From: Candidatus Tritonobacter lacicola | GTDB taxonomy: Bacteria; Auribacterota; Tritonobacteria; Tritonobacterales; Tritonobacteraceae | Length of the DNA stretch: 45,029 nt | Assembly (NCBI GenBank): GCA_030765135.1 | Contig: JAVCDC010000046.1 | Coordinates: forward strand, 1 to 45,029 | Direction: 5' to 3' | In this document: piece by piece, positions 1 to 6,971 of the stretch | Layout of the letters: the number at the start of each line of letters is the position of its first letter | Numbering within the stretch: the first letter of the stretch is position 1 | Translations under genes and position numbers: made by a program | The notes under the pieces: model-generated | What the model saw: only the letters and a program-made list of their open reading frames with translations | Told to the model about the DNA's origin: nothing | Database searches by the model: none

Positions 1-333
1 ATTATAATCTGTCTTGATCCATGCCTCGATAGTGAACGGGGAGCCGCTGAGGATGGCGTTGGAGGGGACAAGGTCCACGTAGCCGCCGACGCCGTCGAAC
101 GAGCCGCACCTGCCGTACGCTCCTCCCGCCGAGGTGGTCGCCCCGCCGGAGGCCGTGCCGTGGTTGCCGTTGCCCGATGAGTCGGTCACCTCGTCCGGTG
201 TCCCGTCCCAGGAGTCCTCGTCCATGTGCCACATGGCGCGGGTCGCCCCGTCTGCCGGCACCGACAGGACAAGCGCGAATAGAGCAACACCGCCTGCGAC
301 GGCGATTTTCATCCTCTTGAACAAGTTCCCCAC
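1..333 (-). CDS. Secreted LamG/concanavalin-like lectin-domain protein (3' end outside window)
   Basis: The minus-strand reading frame is open from a GTG at 333 to the left edge. The first residues are a basic start (GNLFKRMK) and a hydrophobic stretch ending near VPADGA, a typical Sec signal peptide. The mature part has the pattern MWHMDED..GTPDEVTDSSGNGNHGTA, then FDGVGGYVDL and FTIEAWIKT, which is the hallmark of LamG/concanavalin A-like (Laminin_G_3) domains that bind carbohydrate. The GTG is chosen because an AAAGGAG box lies about 10 nt upstream; an ATG at 312 is the alternative. It follows a sigma-54 type promoter, as do two downstream secreted-protein units. Function beyond a secreted glycan-binding or structural role cannot be stated because the C-terminus is missing. 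Confidence 0.75.
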   Translation of the reverse strand, partial: MGNLFKRMKIAVAGGVALFALVLSVPADGATRAMWHMDEDSWDGTPDEVTDSSGNGNHGTASGGATTSAGGAYGRCGSFDGVGGYVDLVPSNAILSGSPFTIEAWIKTDYN

Positions 334-367
334 TATTAATAATCTCCTTTATATAGGGATGATTATA

Positions 368-385
368 CGCAACATTTGTGCCGGA
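368..385 (-). promoter_or_regulatory. Sigma-54 (-24/-12) promoter for the LamG-like gene
   Basis: On the minus strand the sequence CCGGCACAAATGTTGC has the invariant GG (382-381) and GC (370-369) separated by exactly 10 nt, close to the TGGCAC-N5-TTGC consensus. The predicted transcription start near 357 leaves a leader of about 24 nt with AAAGGAG before the GTG at 333. Confidence 0.6.
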
Positions 386-523
386 AGGCAGGTTATGTTA
401 AATATCACTCCAATACCTTGATATGCAGGCAGTTAGGAATGCGGCCCGTTTGCCGAGAGGCGTCTAGAGAGTGACAAAAACGGTATTTTCAGCGGTTTAA
501 TCAGTTAGAGAAAATGCCAGTAT

Positions 524-557
524 GGCACGATTTTGAAAGGGATAAATATATCGTGCC
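524..557. other. 8-bp dyad GGCACGAT...ATCGTGCC between two secreted-protein genes
   Basis: Perfect 8-bp arms at 524-531 and 550-557 flank an 18-nt AT-rich loop. There is no T-run after either arm, so it is a poor terminator. Its centre lies about 180 bp upstream of the predicted sigma-54 start near 357, a usual distance for an enhancer-binding-protein site. The rest of 334-591 contains the sigma-54 promoter and no gene. Confidence 0.3.
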
Positions 558-591
558 GGCTAGAAGAAGGTAGCCCTCGTCCTTGCTGGTT

Positions 592-3500
592 CTACCGCCA
601 CCCGTACTCGTGGCCGTATTTCGGGCCGTAGATATCCCCGTGATCTTCGATGTATCCGTCCGGACAGGGCGGCGTGGGTGGTGCCGGCTGGAAATTTACC
701 CTTATTATCTCCGATAGTGGCGGGTTGGTCGGCGTGGGCGTTGCCGTGGTGGTGGCTGTAGGCGTGACAGTCGGCGTTGGAGTCTGCGTCGGGGTGGTTG
801 TCGGTGTGGGAGTGAGTGTCGGCGTAGGTGTCGTTGTCGGCGTCATCGTGGGCGTCAGGGTCGGCGTGGGCGTCGGCAGGTAACCTAACGTTACGGAATT
901 TACGGAAGGAGTATCGCCGGTGTCCGAGGTTGAGAGATTGACCCGGTACTGGATGTAGGTCATGCCCGTCGTGCCGGAGGTAATGATGTTTCCCGAGGGA
1001 TCGGTGTATTCGCCGGACCATGGCCCCCAGCTCGCGCCGGCGGGAGAGACGGAGACCCAGTCCACTTCGTAGGAGAAATCGACATAAGCCGATACATTGG
1101 GGTAGAGGTCTATTGTGGAGAAGTTGCCGGTGGCCACGAGGGTCATGGTGTACCACTCGTTGAGTGTGACCGGGGAACGGCCGGCCCAATCCTCCCATCC
1201 GTCGTAACCGAGGAAGTCGCCGGCGGTAACGGGGACGTTATAGGTAACGACCAGTGTGTCGTCGGCGGGGTCCTTCGTGCCCTGGGTGTTGACGACCGAG
1301 AGGCCGCCGTTAGTGCCTGCATAGAGGAGTCCGGTGCCCGAATCGAGCCAGGAGTAGTAGGCGCCGTTGCCGCCGATCGCCGGGGTCGTGCCCTTGCCGT
1401 ACGTCGCCGACACCGTGTCGTCCGCCGGATCCACCGTCCCCTTTGTGTCGATCACGGTTACCCCGTAGCTCGAGTTGTAGTGGCTCACGTAGAGGAGGCC
1501 GTTTGCCGCATCGAGGTACGTGTGCTTGACGGAGTTGCTCCCCAGGGCCGGCGCGGACGAAATCAACGTGCCGGTCGAGCTGCTCGTCGTGTTGTAGACG
1601 CCGTCGCTCTTATAGGTGAAAGAGGTGTTGCCGGTCATGTTTACCACCGAGAGGCAGCCCGGGGAGCCGCTCTGGGCGCTTATGTAGAGGAGGTTGTTTG
1701 CCGTGTCGATGAAGGAGTTCTCGATGTAGTTGTGGCCGATGGCGGGTGTGGAAGTTGTGCTGTAGCTCTTATGCAGCGTGTCGTCCGATGGATCGATTGT
1801 GCCCTTGGTGTCGATGATGGAAAGGCCCCCGCCCCACGTGCCGACGTGGAGGAAGTTTGTGCCGGAATCGAGCCAGGAGTGGAAGACACGGTCGTGCCCG
1901 ATGGCCGGCGTGGATGAGATGTTGTAGGTTATTGCCAGGGTGTCGTCCGCGGGGTCCGTCGTGCCCTGTGTGTTGATTACCGAAAGGCCTCCGCCGAAGG
2001 TGCTCACGTACAGCAAGTTGTTGGAGGAATCCAGCCAGGAGTGTATAACGTTGTCGTCGCCTATGGCGGGGCTTGAGGAGGTTGTGTACCTCGTCAGCAG
2101 GGTATCGTCTGAGGGGTCCGTCGTCCCCTGTGTGTTTATAACGGTGAGGCCGCCTCCGTTGTCCCAGCTGCTGCTGACATAGAGCAAATTGTTGGTGGAA
2201 TCGAGCCATGAGTGGTTCACGTTGTTGTTCCCTAAAGCCGGCGCGGTGGAGGTGGTGTAGGTTATTACCAGATCGTCATCTGAGGGATTATTCTCCGTGT
2301 CCTTGGTATTAATGACAGAGAGGCCGCCTCCACGTGTGCTCACGTAGATGAGTTTATTGCTGGGATCGCCGGAATCGAGCCAGGAGTGGAAGACGCTGTT
2401 GCTCCCGATCTCCGGGTAAAGGTTGGTATAAGACAATCTGGCTCTAGCCTTGATTATCGATCCCGCGGGGAAGTAATCCGCCGCCATGCCCGTGTCTATC
2501 GATATGCCGACGCCGCTGTTTCCGGGGCCGGTGAAGGTGATGATCCCCCCGCTCTCGGAGACGTTGCTGAAGAAGCTCGAGGTAAATGAGACGTTGCCGG
2601 TGTTCCCGTCGTCGAACTCGTCGGCCCAGAAGACGTCGCCGTTTCCCGCCCTCGTCTGCAGGGTGACGTCTTGCCCTGCTGATGCTGTCTCATCCCAGGA
2701 AATAAACTCGCTGGGCGTCGTCGAGAGGGGGAGGGGTCTGCTGCAGTACATCCCGCCGGGGTTATAACCGACCGTTGGGACGACGGACAGGCCTCCGCCC
2801 CACGTGCTGACATAGATGAGGTTGTTGTCGGAATCGAGCCAGGAGTGAAATACGCCGTTATACCCGATGGCCGGATTGCCGGAGGTCGTGTAGGTGGCGA
2901 CGTGTGTATCATCCGAGGGATCAGCGGTACCCTGGGTATTAATGATGGAAAGTCCGCCATTGGTCCCCACGTAATAAAGCCCCGTACTTGAGTCGAGCCA
3001 TGAGTGATAGGCCCCGTTGCCGCCGATGGCCGGAGATGTGTTGGCGCCATACGTTGTCGATACCGTGTCATCGGCGGGATCCACAGTTCCCTTCGTGTCG
3101 ATCACCGTTATCCCGTAGCTGGAGTTGTAATGGCTGACGTAGAGGAGGTTGTTTGCAGAATCGAGGAATGAATGCTTGACGGAGTTGCTCCCCAGTGCCG
3201 GCGCGGACGAAATCAGCGTGCCGGTTGAGCTGCTCGTCGTATTATAGACGCCGGCGCTCTTGTAGGTGAAAGAGGTATCGTTGGCGAGATTGATCACCGA
3301 GAGGCAGCCCGGGGAGCCGCTCTGGGCGTTAATATACAGCAGGCTGTTGGCTGAATCCAGGAATGAGTTCTCGATGTAGTCGTGGCCGATGGCGGGTGTG
3401 GAAGTTGTGCTGTAGCTTTTATACAGCGTGTCGTCCGAGGGGTCGATGGTGCCCTTGGTATCTATAATGGAAAGGCCCCCGCCCCACGTGCCGACGTAGA

Positions 3501-4086
3501 GGCGGTTTGTGCCGGAATCGAGCCGGGAGTGCCAGACGCGGTTGTGCCCGATGGCCGGACTGGTGGAGGTGGTATAGGTTATGACCAGTGTGTCGTCGGA
3601 GGGGTCCGCCGTGCCCTGGGTGTTTATCACGGAGAGGCCGCCGTGGCTGCTTATGTAGATTAGGTTATTGGCCGAGTCGATGAAGGAGTGCTGGACTGTG
3701 TCGCTCCCGATTGCCGGAGAAGAGGCGGTGGTATATGCAGCCGCTAGGGTGTCGTCCGAGGCGTCGACCGTTCCCTTGGTATCGATAACCGAGAGGCCGC
3801 CGCCGCGGGTGCTGACGTAGAGGAGGCTGTTCGTCATATCGAGCCATGAGTGGTTGACTTTGTCATGGCCGATGGCCGGATCTGTAGTGGTGTTGTATGT
3901 GTACCCCCGGCCGAGGACGATCTCGCCGTCGGCCGTTTCGGTGATATATGTCGGCGCAAGGGGCTCTATATCTACATACCCCTCGTCGAACTCGGCCTTG
4001 GTGGACTGGGTGAGAGGATACGAGCTGCCGGGCCCTAAAGCGCAAAGGCAGATTGTAACCTGTAGAAGTATGAGGACCTTCTTCAT
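592..4086 (-). CDS. Giant secreted protein with 14 propeller-type repeats, Pro-Thr linker and NFQP/YGW tail
   Basis: The 1164-residue product begins with a Sec signal peptide (MKKVLILLQVTICLCALG). It then has 14 copies of a 45-60 residue repeat with core HSWLDS..NLLYVST.GGGLSVI(N/D)T.GT.DPSDDTL, as expected of beta-propeller blades. Copies 1-7 and 8-14 are separated by about 120 residues of a different beta-rich domain (from MYCSRPLPL to ARLSYTNLY). That domain seems to resume after repeat 14 (GYDGWEDWAG...). A Pro-Thr linker (about 1070-1120) leads to the tail RVNFQP...HEYGWR. An AAGGAG box 10 nt before the ATG supports the start. Ligand is unknown; a surface or extracellular binding role is inferred. 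The 3' linker is low-complexity and opens false frames on both strands. Confidence 0.85.
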   Translation of the reverse strand: MKKVLILLQVTICLCALGPGSSYPLTQSTKAEFDEGYVDIEPLAPTYITETADGEIVLGRGYTYNTTTDPAIGHDKVNHSWLDMTNSLLYVSTRGGGLSVIDTKGTVDASDDTLAAAYTTASSPAIGSDTVQHSFIDSANNLIYISSHGGLSVINTQGTADPSDDTLVITYTTSTSPAIGHNRVWHSRLDSGTNRLYVGTWGGGLSIIDTKGTIDPSDDTLYKSYSTTSTPAIGHDYIENSFLDSANSLLYINAQSGSPGCLSVINLANDTSFTYKSAGVYNTTSSSTGTLISSAPALGSNSVKHSFLDSANNLLYVSHYNSSYGITVIDTKGTVDPADDTVSTTYGANTSPAIGGNGAYHSWLDSSTGLYYVGTNGGLSIINTQGTADPSDDTHVATYTTSGNPAIGYNGVFHSWLDSDNNLIYVSTWGGGLSVVPTVGYNPGGMYCSRPLPLSTTPSEFISWDETASAGQDVTLQTRAGNGDVFWADEFDDGNTGNVSFTSSFFSNVSESGGIITFTGPGNSGVGISIDTGMAADYFPAGSIIKARARLSYTNLYPEIGSNSVFHSWLDSGDPSNKLIYVSTRGGGLSVINTKDTENNPSDDDLVITYTTSTAPALGNNNVNHSWLDSTNNLLYVSSSWDNGGGLTVINTQGTTDPSDDTLLTRYTTSSSPAIGDDNVIHSWLDSSNNLLYVSTFGGGLSVINTQGTTDPADDTLAITYNISSTPAIGHDRVFHSWLDSGTNFLHVGTWGGGLSIIDTKGTIDPSDDTLHKSYSTTSTPAIGHNYIENSFIDTANNLLYISAQSGSPGCLSVVNMTGNTSFTYKSDGVYNTTSSSTGTLISSAPALGSNSVKHTYLDAANGLLYVSHYNSSYGVTVIDTKGTVDPADDTVSATYGKGTTPAIGGNGAYYSWLDSGTGLLYAGTNGGLSVVNTQGTKDPADDTLVVTYNVPVTAGDFLGYDGWEDWAGRSPVTLNEWYTMTLVATGNFSTIDLYPNVSAYVDFSYEVDWVSVSPAGASWGPWSGEYTDPSGNIITSGTTGMTYIQYRVNLSTSDTGDTPSVNSVTLGYLPTPTPTLTPTMTPTTTPTPTLTPTPTTTPTQTPTPTVTPTATTTATPTPTNPPLSEIIRVNFQPAPPTPPCPDGYIEDHGDIYGPKYGHEYGWR

Positions 4087-4168
4087 GATAATGGTGCTCC
4101 TTTAAAAATCGTTCTCAAGTTTGCGGCTCAGATGCTAATTCTTATACATTACGAGGAATCCTAATATA

Positions 4169-4185
4169 AGCATAATACGTGCCAG
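4169..4185 (-). promoter_or_regulatory. Sigma-54 (-24/-12) promoter for the propeller-repeat gene
   Basis: The minus strand reads CTGGCACGTATTATGCT, with GG (4183-4182) and GC (4171-4170) exactly 10 nt apart and a perfect TGGCACG -24 element. Transcription would start near 4158, giving a leader of about 70 nt before the ATG at 4086. Confidence 0.7.
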
Positions 4186-4330
4186 AGGATGAGTTATTGC
4201 GAAGGGCTAACCCTACCTCTTAAAATACAATAAGTTACGAAAATTGTGGGGGCTATGGATAAGGGTGATGGCTGAAAAAGCGACATTTTATGGCCCGAAA
4301 TCAGGCGGCAACCATGCCAATTTGGCGCTT

Positions 4331-4381
4331 TTACATCATAAGAGGTGTTCTGGAAGAGCGCCGTTTGTGATTATGATGTAA
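4331..4381. promoter_or_regulatory. 11-bp perfect dyad TTACATCATAA/TTATGATGTAA, possible enhancer site
   Basis: The arms at 4331-4341 and 4371-4381 match perfectly around a 29-nt loop. The centre is about 200 bp upstream of the sigma-54 start inferred at 4158, where activators of sigma-54 usually bind. No T-run follows, so a terminator for the gene ending at 4493 is less likely. The rest of 4087-4492 shows the sigma-54 promoter and no gene. Confidence 0.35.
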
Positions 4382-4492
4382 CCGGTGATAATAGGGGATT
4401 ATATACCGATTCATCCGGCCATAATTGCCCGATTTCCGTGATAGGTTGTATATGAGTTACAGGAGCCTATCCTCGGGGGTTGTGCGGTGGAA

Positions 4493-5509
4493 TTACCAGC
4501 CGTAACCGGTACCTGCGCTGAAGCCGTGCCCACCATCGAGGAGGTAGCCGTCCGGGGTCGCCACGCGGAATGGCTGGAAATTGATTTTGATAGAGGTTGG
4601 TTGAGCGTTCGGATTCAGGGCTGTCGGTATGCCGGCGCACATGACTTCTACGAGGTCGTTGAAGCCGTCGCCGTCGGTGTCCGCGGAATTAAAGTTTGTC
4701 TCTTCCCCCTCGTCCCAGCTGCCGTTTCCGTTACTGTCTTCTATATTGTCGAAGAGTCCGTCGTTGTCGGAGTCCATCAAGGATGGGAACGAACAGAGGG
4801 CATCGAACCAGTTCTCGGCCATGATCGCGTATCCATCAGCATTGGGGTGCACGTCGTCTGCCATCAACCAGGTTTTAGCATGCCCCTGACCCTGATCGTA
4901 TAAGTCGTTCCAGTTGCTGGTGATAAGCAGGTCGTAACCCGATAGCTGGTCCTGAAGTGCGTTGTTGAAAAGGCTTATCCACCATGAGCCCAGCGTCCCG
5001 TACAGCAGGTTCGGGGTGAACGTCGATACGATGATCTCGGCGTTCGTGTTGTCATTTAGCCAGTTCACGATCTGCTGTACCTCGTCCACGGTCTCGTTGA
5101 TATTGCCCCCGCCGTTTAGGTCATTGCCTCCTATCATCAGGAGGACGAAATCGGGGTCATCGCCAGCCATAAGATTCTCATTCTCCAACCGCCCGAGGAG
5201 CATATCCGCCGTGTCGCCGCCAACACCCCTGTTCCGAACATCGATGTTCAGCGCGTAATAATGGCTATCTAGCAGGACAGCCATCTGGGCGGGGTAGGTG
5301 TACTCCGGGCCGCCGCTTCCCGCCCCCGCCGTGACGCTGTCCCCCAGGCAGGTTATGACGACGGGAGGGGTCTGCTGCGCGTTTGAGTTTGGAGATAAAA
5401 CGGTAGCTAAAATGAAAAAGAGGGCGCAGAAAAACAGGATGGTGAAACGGGTATACTTCCGTTCTTTATTAAGATGATTCTTATCCACGCGATGGAGTGC
5501 GGCAAACAC
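4493..5509 (-). CDS. Secreted SGNH/GDSL hydrolase with calcium-binding-type repeats and YGW tail
   Basis: This 338-residue protein has an N-terminal hydrophobic segment (FTILFFCALFFILATVL), taken as a signal peptide ending near SNAQ. The SGNH blocks are CLGDSVTAG (Ser), NRGVGGDT (Gly), MIGGNDL (Asn) and DDVHPN (Asp/His), so a complete esterase/lipase-type active site is present. A thrombospondin-3-like stretch (DSDNDGLFDNIED..., DTDGDGFNDL) follows, and the protein ends INFQP...GTGYGW. It is a tandem paralogue of the upstream gene, with only one base between that stop and this GTG start, so the two are probably co-transcribed and coupled. No clear ribosome-binding site precedes the GTG. A carbohydrate-ester substrate is likely but is inference. 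Confidence 0.85.
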   Translation of the reverse strand: MFAALHRVDKNHLNKERKYTRFTILFFCALFFILATVLSPNSNAQQTPPVVITCLGDSVTAGAGSGGPEYTYPAQMAVLLDSHYYALNIDVRNRGVGGDTADMLLGRLENENLMAGDDPDFVLLMIGGNDLNGGGNINETVDEVQQIVNWLNDNTNAEIIVSTFTPNLLYGTLGSWWISLFNNALQDQLSGYDLLITSNWNDLYDQGQGHAKTWLMADDVHPNADGYAIMAENWFDALCSFPSLMDSDNDGLFDNIEDSNGNGSWDEGEETNFNSADTDGDGFNDLVEVMCAGIPTALNPNAQPTSIKINFQPFRVATPDGYLLDGGHGFSAGTGYGW

Positions 5510-5510
5510 G

Positions 5511-6596
5511 TTACCAACCGTACCCGGTGGTTGTGCTGAAGGTTCTGCCGCTGTCGTTTAGGTAGTTATTGGGTGTTGAGGTGTCGAACGGCTGGAAATT
5601 TATCCTCAATACGGGTTTCAGGTCCTGGTTCTTGGCTGTATCGGCGTCGGCACACGTGATCTCCAGGAGGTCGCTGAAGCCGTCGTCATCCGTGTCCGCG
5701 AGCTGGGGGTTCGTTGTGTAAAAGGACTCCTCGGCATCGGACAACCCGTCATTGTCTGAGTCCATCAGCTCGGGGAACGCCTCGAGCTCATCGAGCCAGT
5801 TCTGGGCCAATATAGCGTGGCCGCCGTCATTGGGATGGACGTTGTCGTACATCATATCAGCCCATGCCTTTCCGCTTCCGGAATCGTAGAGGTCGTTGAA
5901 GTTACTGTAAAAATATCGATCGACTTGACCCTCGAGTTCCTCGAGATCACGATAAAGTATCTTGAGCCAGTTTTGTCCATTATATATCTGTATGCCGAGG
6001 TTGGGGTTCCAACCGCCCATATCAGCGATTCTGTTAGGGGTAAAGGCAGAGAGAATTATTTTTGGGGGTTGACCATCGGGGTTGATATGCGCCTTTATGA
6101 AATTGATGCACTCCTCCACTTCTGAAACGGTTTGGTTTACTATGGGACCGAATTCCTCTGCGCTCCCAGCCCCGGCAAGGTCGTTGCCGCCGATCATCAG
6201 GAGGACCAGATCGGGATTATCGACCAGAAGATCAGCAAAATGGGCATGTTCCGGGTTCAATTTATCGCGGAGGCCGCCGGCCGTCTCGCCGTTGATGCCG
6301 TGATTGTGCACCTCGAACCTCCGCGGGTAGTAATGCTGCTCAAGGAGGTTGGCCAGCTGGCCGGGATACGTGCTCGCGTAATCCTCGTAGGGGTCGGGTT
6401 GACCCTCGGGATTGTGAAAACCGTCGCCGTACGGATAGCTGTGTGTGACGCTGTCACCGAGGCAGGTTATGACGACGGGCGGAATCTGCTCAGCGGATGC
6501 ATTCAGTGGCACGGCGATAATCAAAAGAAACAGGAAGGGGCAAAGAAAGGTAATGGCGGTGAATTCATACGAATGCGCTTTGTGCACATGCTTCAT
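5511..6596 (-). CDS. Secreted SGNH/GDSL hydrolase with calcium-binding-type repeats and YGW tail
   Basis: The 361-residue protein has a signal peptide (hydrophobic FLCPFLFLLIIAVPLNASAE), then SGNH blocks CLGDSVTHS, NHGINGET, MIGGNDLAG and DNVHPNDGGH carrying the Ser, Gly, Asn and Asp/His residues. A thrombospondin-3-like segment (DSDNDGLSDAEE, DTDDDGFSDL) leads to the tail LRINFQP...TTGYGW. The ATG is supported by AAGGAG 9 nt upstream. A near-perfect sigma-54 promoter lies 70 nt before the start, and the gene is first in a two-gene unit with its paralogue. It is likely an extracellular or surface carbohydrate esterase; the substrate cannot be read from the sequence. Confidence 0.87.
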   Translation of the reverse strand: MKHVHKAHSYEFTAITFLCPFLFLLIIAVPLNASAEQIPPVVITCLGDSVTHSYPYGDGFHNPEGQPDPYEDYASTYPGQLANLLEQHYYPRRFEVHNHGINGETAGGLRDKLNPEHAHFADLLVDNPDLVLLMIGGNDLAGAGSAEEFGPIVNQTVSEVEECINFIKAHINPDGQPPKIILSAFTPNRIADMGGWNPNLGIQIYNGQNWLKILYRDLEELEGQVDRYFYSNFNDLYDSGSGKAWADMMYDNVHPNDGGHAILAQNWLDELEAFPELMDSDNDGLSDAEESFYTTNPQLADTDDDGFSDLLEITCADADTAKNQDLKPVLRINFQPFDTSTPNNYLNDSGRTFSTTTGYGW

Positions 6597-6662
6597 AACT
6601 ACACGCTCCTTCTATATTTTTACTACAACCCGGACCGGATGTCAAGGGACGCCTGGTATTTA

Positions 6663-6679
6663 AGCAAGGATTGTGCCAG
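6663..6679 (-). promoter_or_regulatory. Near-perfect sigma-54 promoter for the SGNH pair
   Basis: The minus strand reads CTGGCACAATCCTTGCT, matching TGGCAC-N5-TTGCT exactly with GG (6677-6676) and GC (6665-6664) 10 nt apart. The inferred start is about 55 nt upstream of the ATG at 6596. The rest of 6597-6971 holds the terminator of the next gene upstream and no coding sequence. Confidence 0.8.
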
Positions 6680-6832
6680 GTCAAAACGGTATGCCATAAG
6701 GTTAAAAGGCGCCGTTTTTCCGGCCCTCGCGGCAGAGATGCGATATTTATTGGCGGGCTGCAAACATGGTTGGCGGCTCATAGAGAGCAACCGTTCGATC
6801 AGTTGAATGCGGGGGTTATTGTTCTGCACGGG

Positions 6833-6858
6833 AAAAGGGGCGTGGCAGCCCCTTCTTT
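6833..6858 (-). terminator. Intrinsic terminator after the EEP-fold gene
   Basis: On the minus strand AAGGGGC-TGCCAC-GCCCCTT forms a 7-bp stem with a 6-nt loop and runs into TTTTCCC. It lies about 115 nt past the stop codon at 6972 and just upstream of the sigma-54 unit. Confidence 0.5.
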
Positions 6859-6971
6859 ATTCCGCATTCCACGGATGAAAAAGGGGGCCGAAGATAGTGG
6901 AGAAGTTACCGTTCGGCGCTTTGGCGGTTTATGCAGGACCCCGGTGAGAGAATTGCCGCCGCGCCGTTTCC

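Noticed and set aside
522-536. Possible plus-strand sigma-54 site TGGCACGATTTTGA
   Set aside because: It lacks the -12 GC at the required spacing and no plus-strand gene follows.
560-1198. Second open frame on the minus strand within the propeller gene
   Set aside because: It is an out-of-frame reading of the Pro-Thr linker and repeats, with low-complexity His/Asp/Ala composition; the main frame has the signal peptide and tail.
4493-6596. Stop-codon read-through into a full malectin-like domain after YGW
   Set aside because: No frame after the stops resembles the continuation of such a domain, and in one case the next gene starts at once.
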